64,000 nt of DNA from Flavobacterium limnophilum (GTDB lineage: Bacteria > Bacteroidota > Bacteroidia > Flavobacteriales > Flavobacteriaceae), in NCBI RefSeq assembly GCF_027111315.2, contig NZ_CP114289.2:1054001-1118000 (forward strand). The letters run 5' to 3'. This document shows positions 37,163 to 46,012 of this stretch, piece after piece. The position numbers were made by a program, and so were the translations under genes. Below the pieces are notes generated by a model. That model was not told the DNA's origin. It ran no database searches and saw only the letters and a list, made by a program, of their open reading frames with translations. How positions within the stretch are numbered: position 1 is the stretch's first letter; every line of letters begins with the position of its first letter.

Positions 37163-39460
37163 CTAATTTTTATTGATGACTTTAACCGTAACTTTATGGT
37201 TGATGATTACAATATAAATTCCGGCCGGTGCTACCCAGTTTTCTTCCATTTCCTGGGTTCGGTTCCCTTCGAAAGAATGTATTTTTGAACCCGACATGGT
37301 ATATATTGCAACGCTATCAATAGGGAAATTTGTCGCCATCTTGATTTTGTTTTTATCAAACAACACCCTTGCTTTTGTGTTCGCGTCGGGTTGAAATGAT
37401 GAAACAGCTAAATTGGATAGGGAAAAAGAAGTAGTGCTTCCGGATAAATTTCCAGTAGGGAAAACAACCGTATTTGATGTTGTCACTCCTCCCTTCAAAT
37501 AGGATACAAGAACACTTGTCCCAGCTGATTCTGCACGAGGATTGGAAACATGTATTTTTCCTGTAACTCTATCCAAAATAAGGGCACATGGGGCGTCAAC
37601 CGTGATTTGGTCGCCAGTAGACATCACGAGAGTGCCTCCAGCCGTTGCAGAAAACACTATTTGGGTACAGTTTAATGTAGTATGTGTTACGGCTTGAATT
37701 CCTGCGGTATTTGATTCAACCACAATTTTTCCCGAAAGCCCTGTTGTCAAAGTTGGCATTTCAGCCAAGCTTGCATTTGGCAAAATCACGTAGGAATATT
37801 TTTTACTGGCAGGATTCAATCCATGGTCCACGGCCATTGAAACAATGCCATTATTCGTATTCACTACAAATGGCTGATTAACATTTGTGTCTAAATTGGC
37901 ATATCCTATGCTCCCGTGATAGAGCCAACTTGGGGCTAATACATTAAAATTGGTAGCCGTTTTGGTGGTGGTAACAACACCTCCTTTTTCATAAGAAACC
38001 CCTTCGACGGCATTAAAATTGGTTTGGTTCAGGGTGGTATATACATTTGCCGTTCCTGTAGTTTCGGTGATTCCCGAACCTAATGCCACGATTTCGTCGG
38101 GAAAACAAAACCATGATTTATATGCGGTTACTTTGCGCTTATTCCAAATCATTCCTGAACAGCCTATTGTTCCATCAGAAACGCCTCCCGCAAAATCATT
38201 TCCATTTGTGCCGCCTTGTCCCCAAGTAATACGAGGAAGTGTTCCAGCGTCTTGCTCGGCGGTGGTGCCGGGAAATTGCCTGTAATTGAAATTGGTGAAA
38301 AAAGAGCCGTCATATTCAGAACCCGTAACGGTGACATAATTGGCTCCAGCTCCCGAATAATAATTATAAATGCCAACCGATACGCCATCCGACTCCGTAG
38401 ACACGGTTCGGGTTGAAGTCATTCTAGTGCTCATCATGTAATTCAGGTTGCGATGAATCATGTAGTCCAATCTCCAGAACATCGAATTTCCCACCAAAGT
38501 ATTGGCTCCCTTGATTCTCTGGTTTGCAATGGTCAAGGCTGCTTTTTGGGGAGAATTCAAGGCCAGCATTCTATCTGAAATAGAAACCAATTCAGCCATT
38601 GAAGTAGATGAATTTAGTTTCCTGCCCGAAGTACTCGGGTCGTAATGATTTTTGAACGATATCCATTGGAAGGCATTTAAAATGCCATTTTCTAAATTGG
38701 CTAAATGCGTTACCCCGTAGGTTGTTCCATTGGTAGCTTCAATATAACTCAGCACAGACTTGTACATTTCATTTCCATAAGAGGTTGCATTAATCTGCCT
38801 CCCATATCCACTGTGCTGTGCAAACATGTAATCGGCTCCTATTCCTTCTCCAGTATCGTTTATTAGCAGCATACCGTCAATCCAATTCCTAAATTCATCC
38901 AAGAGTGCTGTATTTGATTCACAAACCGCAGCACCCAAAGCTCCTATAATTGTATCACTTATATTCGCTCCGTCCATGTGCGCATTTTGATTGTAGCCCC
39001 ACATCAAATACGAAACTGCATTGTTGTACAAGCCCAAATCATCTACTTTTAAATTATCGGCCAGGAGCACAAATCCTTTGGATACTTCTTTTGGATAGGC
39101 AATTTGTCTGTACCACCAATTTGAGGGATTGTGATTTGTTGAAATCCAAAAACCTAAGCTCAAATAATATTTTTGCTTGATGGTGCTGTTGTTGTAGTAG
39201 GTACTAAGATTACTTGAATTCGTAAATGCAGAAGCCAATGTATTAATTCGATTCAAATGCACTCTTAAATCGGTATCGGCTGAGTAATTCAAATCTGTAA
39301 AACCACCACCAGCATTCATCAATGCCAAAGCATTGTCCACGGTAGTTTTTGACGGATTAGTCTTGTAGGTGGTTGTCAATCTTTGTTTGATTGTTGCCAA
39401 ATCTTGTGCTACGGCAGCATTAAACAAGAGCAAAAACAAAAAGGGTATGTATTTCTTCAT
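37163..39460 (-). CDS. PL8-family polysaccharide lyase with T9SS sorting tail
   Basis: 765 residues from the ATG giving MKKYIPFLFLLLFNAAVAQ, a signal peptide. The alpha/alpha toroid and beta-sandwich layout fits PL8 lyases that cleave chondroitin or hyaluronan by beta-elimination. NWWYRQIAYP (114-123) is a family signature. Asn166 (GANISDT), His216 (FAQHSG) and Tyr228 (TSYGNEMYKS) are the likely catalytic residues by analogy with chondroitinase AC. The last about 75 residues (VAPAGIYIVIINHKVTVKVINKN as separate strands) are a type IX secretion C-terminal domain, so the enzyme is probably exported to the cell surface or medium. Substrate range between chondroitin AC and hyaluronan cannot be read from sequence. 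Confidence 0.87.
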   Translation of the reverse strand: MKKYIPFLFLLLFNAAVAQDLATIKQRLTTTYKTNPSKTTVDNALALMNAGGGFTDLNYSADTDLRVHLNRINTLASAFTNSSNLSTYYNNSTIKQKYYLSLGFWISTNHNPSNWWYRQIAYPKEVSKGFVLLADNLKVDDLGLYNNAVSYLMWGYNQNAHMDGANISDTIIGALGAAVCESNTALLDEFRNWIDGMLLINDTGEGIGADYMFAQHSGYGRQINATSYGNEMYKSVLSYIEATNGTTYGVTHLANLENGILNAFQWISFKNHYDPSTSGRKLNSSTSMAELVSISDRMLALNSPQKAALTIANQRIKGANTLVGNSMFWRLDYMIHRNLNYMMSTRMTSTRTVSTESDGVSVGIYNYYSGAGANYVTVTGSEYDGSFFTNFNYRQFPGTTAEQDAGTLPRITWGQGGTNGNDFAGGVSDGTIGCSGMIWNKRKVTAYKSWFCFPDEIVALGSGITETTGTANVYTTLNQTNFNAVEGVSYEKGGVVTTTKTATNFNVLAPSWLYHGSIGYANLDTNVNQPFVVNTNNGIVSMAVDHGLNPASKKYSYVILPNASLAEMPTLTTGLSGKIVVESNTAGIQAVTHTTLNCTQIVFSATAGGTLVMSTGDQITVDAPCALILDRVTGKIHVSNPRAESAGTSVLVSYLKGGVTTSNTVVFPTGNLSGSTTSFSLSNLAVSSFQPDANTKARVLFDKNKIKMATNFPIDSVAIYTMSGSKIHSFEGNRTQEMEENWVAPAGIYIVIINHKVTVKVINKN

Positions 39461-39522
39461 GGTTGATGGTTTGCGAAAAGGGTTAGTAAAAAAACGGAAT
39501 TCAAATGTCATGTTGCCAATAA

Positions 39523-39564
39523 AAAAAACACTTTAAGAACATAAGCGTTTATAAAGTGTTTTTT
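39523..39564 (-). terminator. Terminator of the T9SS protein gene
   Basis: AAAAAACACTTTA pairs with TAAAGTGTTTTTT (39552-39564) around a 16-nt loop. U-rich on both strands; placed just after the 39589 stop, so it mainly serves the minus strand. Confidence 0.7.
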
Positions 39565-39588
39565 CAATACAATATTTAGCTGGCTAAA

Positions 39589-40557
39589 TTAGTTTTTGAT
39601 GATTTTTTGAGTGAAAACACCACCATCTTTTGATTCTAGTCTTAAAAAGTACACTCCTTTAGTATAATTGGTTACATCAATAGACTGAGTTGCTTTATTA
39701 CTGTAAATTAATTTTCCTAAAGAATTAAATAGGCTCACATTTTTAATCTCGATAGTGCTGTCTGTTTTGTTAATGTTTAAAATGTTATTTACTGGATTTG
39801 GATACACGGAAACTCCTTGACTTAAAACAATGTTTTCAACAGACAATACCTGAGACGACTGCGAAAAAAACTGTAAATCAGAAAGATAAAAAGTACCGTT
39901 TCTGTTGGTAGAGCTCCAAGCACTTGAGCTGCCTTGATATCGAAGAGCAAGTGTGACTGTGGTTCCATTTGCCCCATTTGCATAAGAGCTAAGGTCTACA
40001 ATACCTTTTACATACTTTAAACCGTCGGAAGTTGTAGCAATTTTGCCAGAAACCAGTGGTAAGTTTGTCCATGTAGCAGTAGCTGGATTTCCAGCATAAT
40101 CAGTAGAAACCATCATGGTAATTGTTGCAATATCTCCGTCTCCATATCTTCGTTCAGTCCAGAATGAAGCATATTTATAGGTGTTGCCACTTGGAATTAG
40201 CGTATTGGTAGATGTCATGTCAAGTGTAGTAAATACTGCATATGCATCTATCCCAAAATTAGTAGTTGAATTACTTCCTACTGTAGAAATAGCTCTTTGG
40301 TCTCTTGCAGTGCCCTGCGGAATTCTATTGACAGGTCTATCTACCGTAGGGTCAAAAAGTGAGTTGCTATCTGCTAAATCAGGCACGTCACTAACACGCG
40401 TCATTACGCTAGTCGCAACCTGACCTCCAAGATTAATTACCTTTCCTTCAAAACCTCTACCAGTAGCATTCAGAAAGTCTTCGTAATAGAATGTTTGTTG
40501 TGCAAAAGCAGAAAAAAAGATTGAGTTAAAAAATAAAAGTAGTGTAATTTTTTTCAT
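39589..40557 (-). CDS. Secreted protein with T9SS sorting domain, unknown function
   Basis: 322 residues. Signal peptide MKKITLLLFFNSIFFSAFAQ; a beta-rich middle (about 25-235) with no catalytic motif I recognise, rich in aromatic residues and resembling a jelly-roll carbohydrate-binding or adhesion module; and a type IX secretion type A tail (about 250-322: VSVYPNPVNNILNI, GVYFLRLESKDGGVFTQKIIKN in pieces). Its position between lyase and sugar-handling genes suggests a surface glycan-binding role, which is inference. Confidence 0.65.
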   Translation of the reverse strand: MKKITLLLFFNSIFFSAFAQQTFYYEDFLNATGRGFEGKVINLGGQVATSVMTRVSDVPDLADSNSLFDPTVDRPVNRIPQGTARDQRAISTVGSNSTTNFGIDAYAVFTTLDMTSTNTLIPSGNTYKYASFWTERRYGDGDIATITMMVSTDYAGNPATATWTNLPLVSGKIATTSDGLKYVKGIVDLSSYANGANGTTVTLALRYQGSSSAWSSTNRNGTFYLSDLQFFSQSSQVLSVENIVLSQGVSVYPNPVNNILNINKTDSTIEIKNVSLFNSLGKLIYSNKATQSIDVTNYTKGVYFLRLESKDGGVFTQKIIKN

Positions 40558-40643
40558 GATAATAAGTTTTAAAAGATTAGAAATAGAGAAATATTTAAGT
40601 TAATTATTTAATGGCGCTCCATTGCTGTGGAGAAACCGGTTTG

Positions 40644-41198
40644 TTATCGTTTTTTCTTTCCGTCCAAAAGGGGAGAGGAGATGACCACTCCGTTTAGTTT
40701 TGCGCTGTCAATGCTGAAATCACGGGAGGTATTGCCGTCATCGGTTCTAATGTATCGCAACTGCAATGTGTTTCCAACGTCAGAAGCAGTGGCTGTATAA
40801 CTTAATGGCACCGAAAGTTCAGGAGTTTTGCCGGTTCCTGTTTGCAACAAAAGGACGTCAGTGCTGGCCAGTACAGTATTGGTGGTACTGTTGAACAAAG
40901 AAACAACAACCTTTGAATGGGAATTTCCAAGATTATAAATGTAGGAGTCAATTGAATACGTTTTTCCGGCTTCGATAGTTCCTCCAAAGGTATAGGTAAC
41001 ACCCTGACCCGGAGCGGCAGTAGTCCCGTTGATGAATAGCGCTCCGTCCGAAATGCCGTCACCGCCATCAGGATCGTTTGTTACTTTTGTAATGTTCGTG
41101 GTTCCAACGGGAGACCAAGTGCCATTCAAATTGATTTGTGCATAAGACGCTGTTGTTGTAGCAATAACAGCAATTAAAAGCAGTTTAATTTTTTTCAT
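40644..41198 (-). CDS. Small secreted beta-sandwich protein, unknown function
   Basis: 184 residues from the ATG giving MKKIKLLLIAVIATTTASYAQ, a signal peptide. The mature part is Thr/Ser/Gly-rich with alternating strands (YTFGGTIEAGKTYSIDSYIYN, VVVSLFNSTTNTVL as separate strands), like a carbohydrate-binding-module fold. It ends in a basic DGKKKR and has no T9SS tail or lipobox, unlike its neighbour. It has its own promoter-like element (41237-41244) and a C-run motif upstream. Confidence 0.6.
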   Translation of the reverse strand: MKKIKLLLIAVIATTTASYAQINLNGTWSPVGTTNITKVTNDPDGGDGISDGALFINGTTAAPGQGVTYTFGGTIEAGKTYSIDSYIYNLGNSHSKVVVSLFNSTTNTVLASTDVLLLQTGTGKTPELSVPLSYTATASDVGNTLQLRYIRTDDGNTSRDFSIDSAKLNGVVISSPLLDGKKKR

Positions 41199-41236
41199 GG
41201 AAATAATAGTTATTAAGGTTAGAAAGTATATTGACA

Positions 41237-41294
41237 CAAATTTAGCACGGCTTCTTTTTTTTAAGGAGAGGTTTTCTATTCAAACAGAGGGGGG
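41237..41294 (-). promoter_or_regulatory. Promoter-like region of the 40644-41198 gene
   Basis: On the minus strand, TAAATTTG (complement of 41237-41244) is a perfect TAnnTTTG -7 element 39 bp before the start codon. No good -33 TTG is present. A six-C run (complement of 41289-41294) lies about 45 bp upstream of the -7 element and resembles the C-runs at other promoters of this locus. Confidence 0.5.
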
Positions 41295-41549
41295 AAACTG
41301 TTCAATTTTTAGAAAATACAGGGATGTGATTAGTTTGCAATAATTTTTTACTGAAAGTCGATTCCCTATTTTGTTCCGCACTTTCACGCTTTTGGAAAGG
41401 GCTTCAATACTATATGTGCTTATTAAAAAACGATTTTCTGAAATCAGCTGAATTATGATAGTTGTCGGAAGAGAGACAATGAAACTGACGGTTATTTGAA
41501 AGGAAAAATGATAATAACCTGCTGTGAAAAACGATTGGGATATACTTTA

Positions 41550-41580
41550 TTTTGGGCAAATGGGAATCAAATGCCCAAAA
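41550..41580 (-). repeat. Inverted repeat after kduD
   Basis: TTTTGGGCA (41550-41558) pairs with TGCCCAAAA (41572-41580), 40 bp after the kduD stop. No U-run on the minus strand, so it is a weak terminator or 3' end stabiliser of the operon. Confidence 0.55.
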
Positions 41581-41620
41581 ATAAAGTAGAATAAAAAAAA
41601 TAATTTACCAACGAAAGAGT

Positions 41621-42412
41621 TTAATCTTCGTTAGAAGGTTTTCCAATGGTAGCCAAGATTCCTCCATCTACATAAAGGATGTGACCGTTTACGAAATCAC
41701 TTGCTTTGGAAGACAAAAATACGGCAGCACCTTGTAAATCCTCAGGTTCTCCCCAACGAGCGGCTGGAGTCCTGCTGATGATGAAATCATTGAATGGGTG
41801 TCCGTCAACCCTGATTGGAGCCGTTTGTGTTGTTGCAAAATATCCCGGACCAATTCCATTGGTTTGGATGTTGAATTTGGCCCATTCGGTAGCCATGCTT
41901 CTTGTCAACATTTTCAATCCACCTTTGGCAGAAGCGTAGGCACTTACAGAATCTCTTCCCAATTCGCTCATCATCGAACAGATGTTGATGATTTTTCCAC
42001 CACCACGTTGAATCATTCCTTTGGCAACATTTTTGGAAACGATGAAAGGACTAATTAAATCAACAGTTATTACCGCCGTGAAATCTTCCACTTCCATATC
42101 GACAATGGGAGTTCTTTTGATGATTCCCGCGTTGTTGATCAAGATGTCGATAGGCCCCACTTCGGCTTCTATCTGTTTTATACTGGCCATTACGGCTTTC
42201 TCGTCGCATACATTAAATACATAGCCGTAAGCTTCAATTCCAACCGATTTATATTCTGCAACCGCTTTATCCAAGGCTTCTTGCGAAAGATCGTTTACCA
42301 CGATTTTGGCTCCTGCGTGACCCAATCCTTTGGACATTGCCATTCCCAGCCCATGAACACCACCCGTGATAAGGGCTGTTTTTCCAGTTAAATCAAAAAG
42401 GTTAATCGACAT
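41621..42412 (-). CDS. kduD: 2-dehydro-3-deoxy-D-gluconate 5-dehydrogenase
   Basis: 263-residue short-chain dehydrogenase. NAD-binding TGGVHGLGMAM (16-26), NNAGI, and the catalytic Ser with YASAKGG are present. It reduces 2,5-diketo-3-deoxygluconate (from KduI) to 2-keto-3-deoxygluconate with NAD(P)H in the cytoplasm. Assignment as KduD rather than a generic SDR rests on overall similarity (VNDLSQEALD, RWGEPEDLQGAAVFLSS) and on kduI lying two genes upstream in the same operon. It starts 29 bp after the DUF4861 gene. Confidence 0.88.
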   Translation of the reverse strand: MSINLFDLTGKTALITGGVHGLGMAMSKGLGHAGAKIVVNDLSQEALDKAVAEYKSVGIEAYGYVFNVCDEKAVMASIKQIEAEVGPIDILINNAGIIKRTPIVDMEVEDFTAVITVDLISPFIVSKNVAKGMIQRGGGKIINICSMMSELGRDSVSAYASAKGGLKMLTRSMATEWAKFNIQTNGIGPGYFATTQTAPIRVDGHPFNDFIISRTPAARWGEPEDLQGAAVFLSSKASDFVNGHILYVDGGILATIGKPSNED

Positions 42413-42441
42413 AATTTTAATTTTAATAGTTATTGTTTAAT

Positions 42442-43572
42442 TTATTTTAAGGTAATGATTAAAGGTTCTTTTATTTGTTGATTAAAGGTGTCCAGATAGT
42501 GGAACCATTGTTCGGCATTGGTTATTTTTCCTGCTTTATCCCATGCTGCTCCACTGTAATAAATGATGGGTTCGTTGTTTTTTACTGCGGTTTTTGCCAA
42601 CATTTGCGTGTTGCCCACCAACATGTTGTTTACTGGAGTTGTTAGTATGCAGCCTACCGCCGTAGTACCATCCAATCCGTGGGTAGGTTCCCAATAGGCC
42701 ATTATTCCTTGTTGTTCGTTCAAGGACATGATGCCGGTTTCAGGTCTTTTTATGATTCCAACCACGACAGGCAATGGTTTGTCCCCTTCAAATGAATAAA
42801 CGTTTTCTATTCGACTGAGTTGTGAGCCGGCATCCAATGAAATGGTTTTTGTGGCTTTGACTTTTATTCCGCCTGCATTCCAGGTGTCGTAAATTAATTG
42901 GAACGTGGAGCGCAAAGGCCCGTTGTCCAATACTTTCCATTGGTGGTAATTTGCAGAATATCGGATTGTGTCATTTACATAGGGTGCCATGTTACCCGCT
43001 CCCAATGAAAAACCTACATGATAATAATCCATTCCATCTCCATGGTCGACATGATATTCATTTCGTTTGTATCTTTCGTTGAGGATGAGTCTATCAGTTC
43101 GTTTCACCCATACATCCAATCCAAAGGCGTCCTCTTTTGTGTTTTCCAATGCTTTCCCGTAAGCACGAAAAGCTATTTTGTCATTTTCCCAAGCAAAATC
43201 ATCTTTGCGTTCCGGAACATAACGGGCATAGGTTTTGGCAATAAAAGCATCTGGTTTTCCTTTTTGTATCAAAAGGGAAAGGGTCGATTTTGCCTTTACG
43301 TCAACCTGAACCAACAAGTTTTGGATTTTTTTTAATCCTTTGTGTTCCAATTGAAACGGAACTTGTTTTTTGGTCGCAGAGTTGATTACCACAAAGTTCG
43401 TGGTGTCTATTTGTGGATAATGCGACACGATAGTTTCCCATTTTAGGGCGACAACGGTTTCTTTTCGATCCAAAGCCGAATTGTTTTGAATGCTAATGTT
43501 TGCTTTTGTTTGTGCAAAAAGGAATAGGGGCAAGATAAAAGCCATTCCTAAAAAAGAGTTGATCAATTTCAT
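42442..43572 (-). CDS. DUF4861-family secreted protein
   Basis: 376 residues with signal peptide MKLINSFLGMAFILPLFLFAQ. The rest matches the DUF4861 family, which recurs in polysaccharide utilisation loci that act on uronate-containing glycans. Features seen: DDFAWENDKIAFRAYG, HVDHGDGMDYYHVGFSLGAGNMAPY as spaced segments, and TLKATK-like strands, suggesting a large beta-sandwich with conserved Asp, His and Tyr. A catalytic role (lyase or hydrolase of unsaturated products) is possible but unproven. It lies 6 bp after kduI and 29 bp before kduD. Confidence 0.75.
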   Translation of the reverse strand: MKLINSFLGMAFILPLFLFAQTKANISIQNNSALDRKETVVALKWETIVSHYPQIDTTNFVVINSATKKQVPFQLEHKGLKKIQNLLVQVDVKAKSTLSLLIQKGKPDAFIAKTYARYVPERKDDFAWENDKIAFRAYGKALENTKEDAFGLDVWVKRTDRLILNERYKRNEYHVDHGDGMDYYHVGFSLGAGNMAPYVNDTIRYSANYHQWKVLDNGPLRSTFQLIYDTWNAGGIKVKATKTISLDAGSQLSRIENVYSFEGDKPLPVVVGIIKRPETGIMSLNEQQGIMAYWEPTHGLDGTTAVGCILTTPVNNMLVGNTQMLAKTAVKNNEPIIYYSGAAWDKAGKITNAEQWFHYLDTFNQQIKEPLIITLK

Positions 43573-43578
43573 GGTATA

Positions 43579-44421
43579 TTATTTTAAGTCATTAATGGCG
43601 CAATGGTCCATGTCTCCATAATCCAGGTTTTCGCCGGCCATTCCCCAAATGAAAGTATAGTTGGAGGTTCCTGCCCCAGAATGGATAGACCAATTGGGCG
43701 AGATTACGGCTTGCTCGTTTTGCATCCAAATGTGTCTGGTTTCTTGTGGTTGTCCCATAAAATGGCAAACGCTTTGATTTTCCGGAATTTCAAAATAAAA
43801 ATACACTTCCATTCGTCGGTCGTGGGTATGGGCAGGCATCGTGTTCCATACACTTCCCGTTTTTAGTTCGGTCATTCCCATTTGAACTTGGCAAGTTTGC
43901 ACCACGCTGTTCACGATCATTTTATTGATGATGCGATGGTTGGCGGTTTCCAATGACCCCAATTCAACAATTTCTGCCTCGGCTTTGGTTACTTTTTTGT
44001 TAGGAAAGGCAGTGTGGGCAGGAGCAGAGTTCAAGTAAAATTTGGCAGGCTTGTTGGCATCAACCGATTCAAAAAAGATTTCTTTGGTTCCTTTACCAAT
44101 GTAAAGTGCTTCCTTGAAGTCGATTTCAAATTGTTTTCCATCTGCGGTAACAATTCCTTTTCCTCCAATGTTGATAATCCCTATTTCTCTTCTTTCCAGA
44201 AAATAGCCTGCTTTTAAATCGCCGGGATTGGGTAAGGCAATTTTTTTGGTTGTCGGCATTGTGCCACCAGTTATAAATCGGTCGAAATGGGACAAAGTCA
44301 GTTTGATTTCATCTGCGATAAAAAGATTTTCGATCAAAAAATTTTCTCGCAAATCTTCGGTATTCATTTGTTTTGCCTCTTTGGGACTTACTGCAAAACG
44401 GCTTTCAAAATTTAAATTCAT
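43579..44421 (-). CDS. kduI: 5-dehydro-4-deoxy-D-glucuronate isomerase
   Basis: 280 residues from the ATG giving MNLNFESRFAVSP, the usual length; an upstream ATG would add 16 unusual residues. KduI isomerises 5-keto-4-deoxyuronate, formed spontaneously from unsaturated uronates, to 2,5-diketo-3-deoxygluconate. The zinc-binding cupin residues are in MPAHTHDRRMEVYFYFE (two His and a Glu) and in SPNWSIHSGAGTSNYTFIWG (His). It lies in a minus-strand operon with the DUF4861 gene and kduD, linking it to use of GH88 products. Confidence 0.93.
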   Translation of the reverse strand: MNLNFESRFAVSPKEAKQMNTEDLRENFLIENLFIADEIKLTLSHFDRFITGGTMPTTKKIALPNPGDLKAGYFLERREIGIINIGGKGIVTADGKQFEIDFKEALYIGKGTKEIFFESVDANKPAKFYLNSAPAHTAFPNKKVTKAEAEIVELGSLETANHRIINKMIVNSVVQTCQVQMGMTELKTGSVWNTMPAHTHDRRMEVYFYFEIPENQSVCHFMGQPQETRHIWMQNEQAVISPNWSIHSGAGTSNYTFIWGMAGENLDYGDMDHCAINDLK

Positions 44422-44516
44422 AATGGTCTTTTTTGTATTCTTGTTCTGTTTTTTATAGGGGTTTAGCAATGCTATGGCAACTGTTTAATTTGCAACAACA
44501 CTGTTTTGTATTTTGG

Positions 44517-45989
44517 TTATTTTCCCAATGTAAAACCGTCATTGGTTTTTTGAAGCCAATGCTCCAGAACCGGTTTTAATTTTTTGACCATTTTATTGTC
44601 AGGTTTGTAAATGTTTTTCATCTCGAAAGGGTCTGCTTTTAAATCATATAAAACAAATTCCCCTTTTTGTTTTTTCTTGACATAGGCCAGTTTGTAATCT
44701 TTGGTACGTATACCTCGAAAACCAGTATTGATTTTGGCATTGTTACTGATGATGGCTCCCAAAATAAATTGTTCTGAAGGAACAGGACCTTTACCGTCAA
44801 GAAAATATTGGGCATAACTGGTACCATCCAAATCTTTTGGTGTTTCATTTTTGAGCCCCATCAATTCTAAAAGAGTAGGGTAGATGTCGGGAATACTGCC
44901 TAAAAATTGCTTGTCTTTGCGTGCCATGATATGGCCTTTCCAGTACAAAATAAACGGAATTCTCAGCGATTCTTCAAAAATATTGTTTTTGGAGACTTCG
45001 TCGTGTTTTCCAAGGCAATTGCCGTGATCTGCGGTAATAAGCACGATGGTATTGTCATCCAATTTTTGGTCTTTCAACCCTTGAAGGATTCGGCCAATTT
45101 GTTCGTCAACTCCCGTGATGTTGGCATAATAATACCGAATATCATGTCTGTATTGGTCGCCACTCTCGGTGCCTGCAGGCGGAATGTTGGCATCTTTTAT
45201 TAACTTATCCAAAGGGATATCTTTGTATAAATTGTAATAATTCTCGGGTACGGTTTCGTATTGGGAATGAGGCGGATTCATGGAAACTACCAAAGAGAAA
45301 GGTGCGTCAGATTTGCGTAATTTTCCTCCTTCATTTTTCATGAAAGCCAATGCCTTGTCTGCTTCGTGAATGGGTCCCCATTGATTTACGTAATGAAAAT
45401 CATCCCTGGCGGCATTCGTGTCCCAATACATGGGTTTGTTGTGTTCATCATAAGTTCCGTAAGCATACCAATAATCGAAACCATGTCGTCTATCCGGCGA
45501 TGCCCATTCGTTCCAAGCCACAGGGCCAATGTTGTTTGAAGTGGGAATATAGGGTTTGTAAGGGGAATCCAAGTGCCATTTTCCAATGTAGCCATTGGAA
45601 TATCCCTTTGCTTTCAAAATATCTGACCAACAAACAGCATCTTTCTGCAGTTCGATACCAAAAGGCGCCGACGACGAGTTGACATTGCTGTAAACCTTGT
45701 TTTTAATTGGATACTTTCCAGTCATCAACATCGCTCTTGCAGGAGAACATACAGGATAATTGCTGACCATTTGATCTAAAATTAAACTTTCTTTGGCAAA
45801 TTTGTCAATATGAGGTGTTTTTACAGGTTCTTTTCCTTCAAATCCTACTGCTTGTCCACGCCATTGATCGGCTATGATAATTAATAAGTTAGGTTTTTTT
45901 GTATTGGCATTGGTTTGGGCATGGGTTAAAGAACCGATTAGTGTTACCGCCAATAAAAACAATGTTTTTTTAATCGTGTAATTTTTCAT
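44517..45989 (-). CDS. Family S1 sulfatase
   Basis: 490 residues with signal peptide MKNYTIKKTLFLLAVTLIGSLTHAQ. The formylglycine motif CSPAR has Cys81, so it needs maturation by an anaerobic or FGE-type enzyme encoded elsewhere. Metal ligands include Asp41 in ADQWRG (DQ rather than DD) and the later ITADHGNCLGKH. The extra segment KWHLDSPY is the usual active-site KxxH. It probably removes sulfate from glycosaminoglycan fragments in the periplasm; the position (2-O, 4-O or 6-O) cannot be fixed from sequence alone. Part of the susCD-GH88 operon. Confidence 0.88.
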   Translation of the reverse strand: MKNYTIKKTLFLLAVTLIGSLTHAQTNANTKKPNLLIIIADQWRGQAVGFEGKEPVKTPHIDKFAKESLILDQMVSNYPVCSPARAMLMTGKYPIKNKVYSNVNSSSAPFGIELQKDAVCWSDILKAKGYSNGYIGKWHLDSPYKPYIPTSNNIGPVAWNEWASPDRRHGFDYWYAYGTYDEHNKPMYWDTNAARDDFHYVNQWGPIHEADKALAFMKNEGGKLRKSDAPFSLVVSMNPPHSQYETVPENYYNLYKDIPLDKLIKDANIPPAGTESGDQYRHDIRYYYANITGVDEQIGRILQGLKDQKLDDNTIVLITADHGNCLGKHDEVSKNNIFEESLRIPFILYWKGHIMARKDKQFLGSIPDIYPTLLELMGLKNETPKDLDGTSYAQYFLDGKGPVPSEQFILGAIISNNAKINTGFRGIRTKDYKLAYVKKKQKGEFVLYDLKADPFEMKNIYKPDNKMVKKLKPVLEHWLQKTNDGFTLGK

Positions 45990-46012
45990 TTCTTTTGCTC
46001 CTTAGTAATTTA

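Noticed and set aside
41621..44421. kduI and kduD as signs of a pectin or alginate locus
   Set aside because: No GH28, PL1, PL9, PL6 or PL7 enzyme is present, while two PL8 lyases, GH88 and sulfatases point to glycosaminoglycans.
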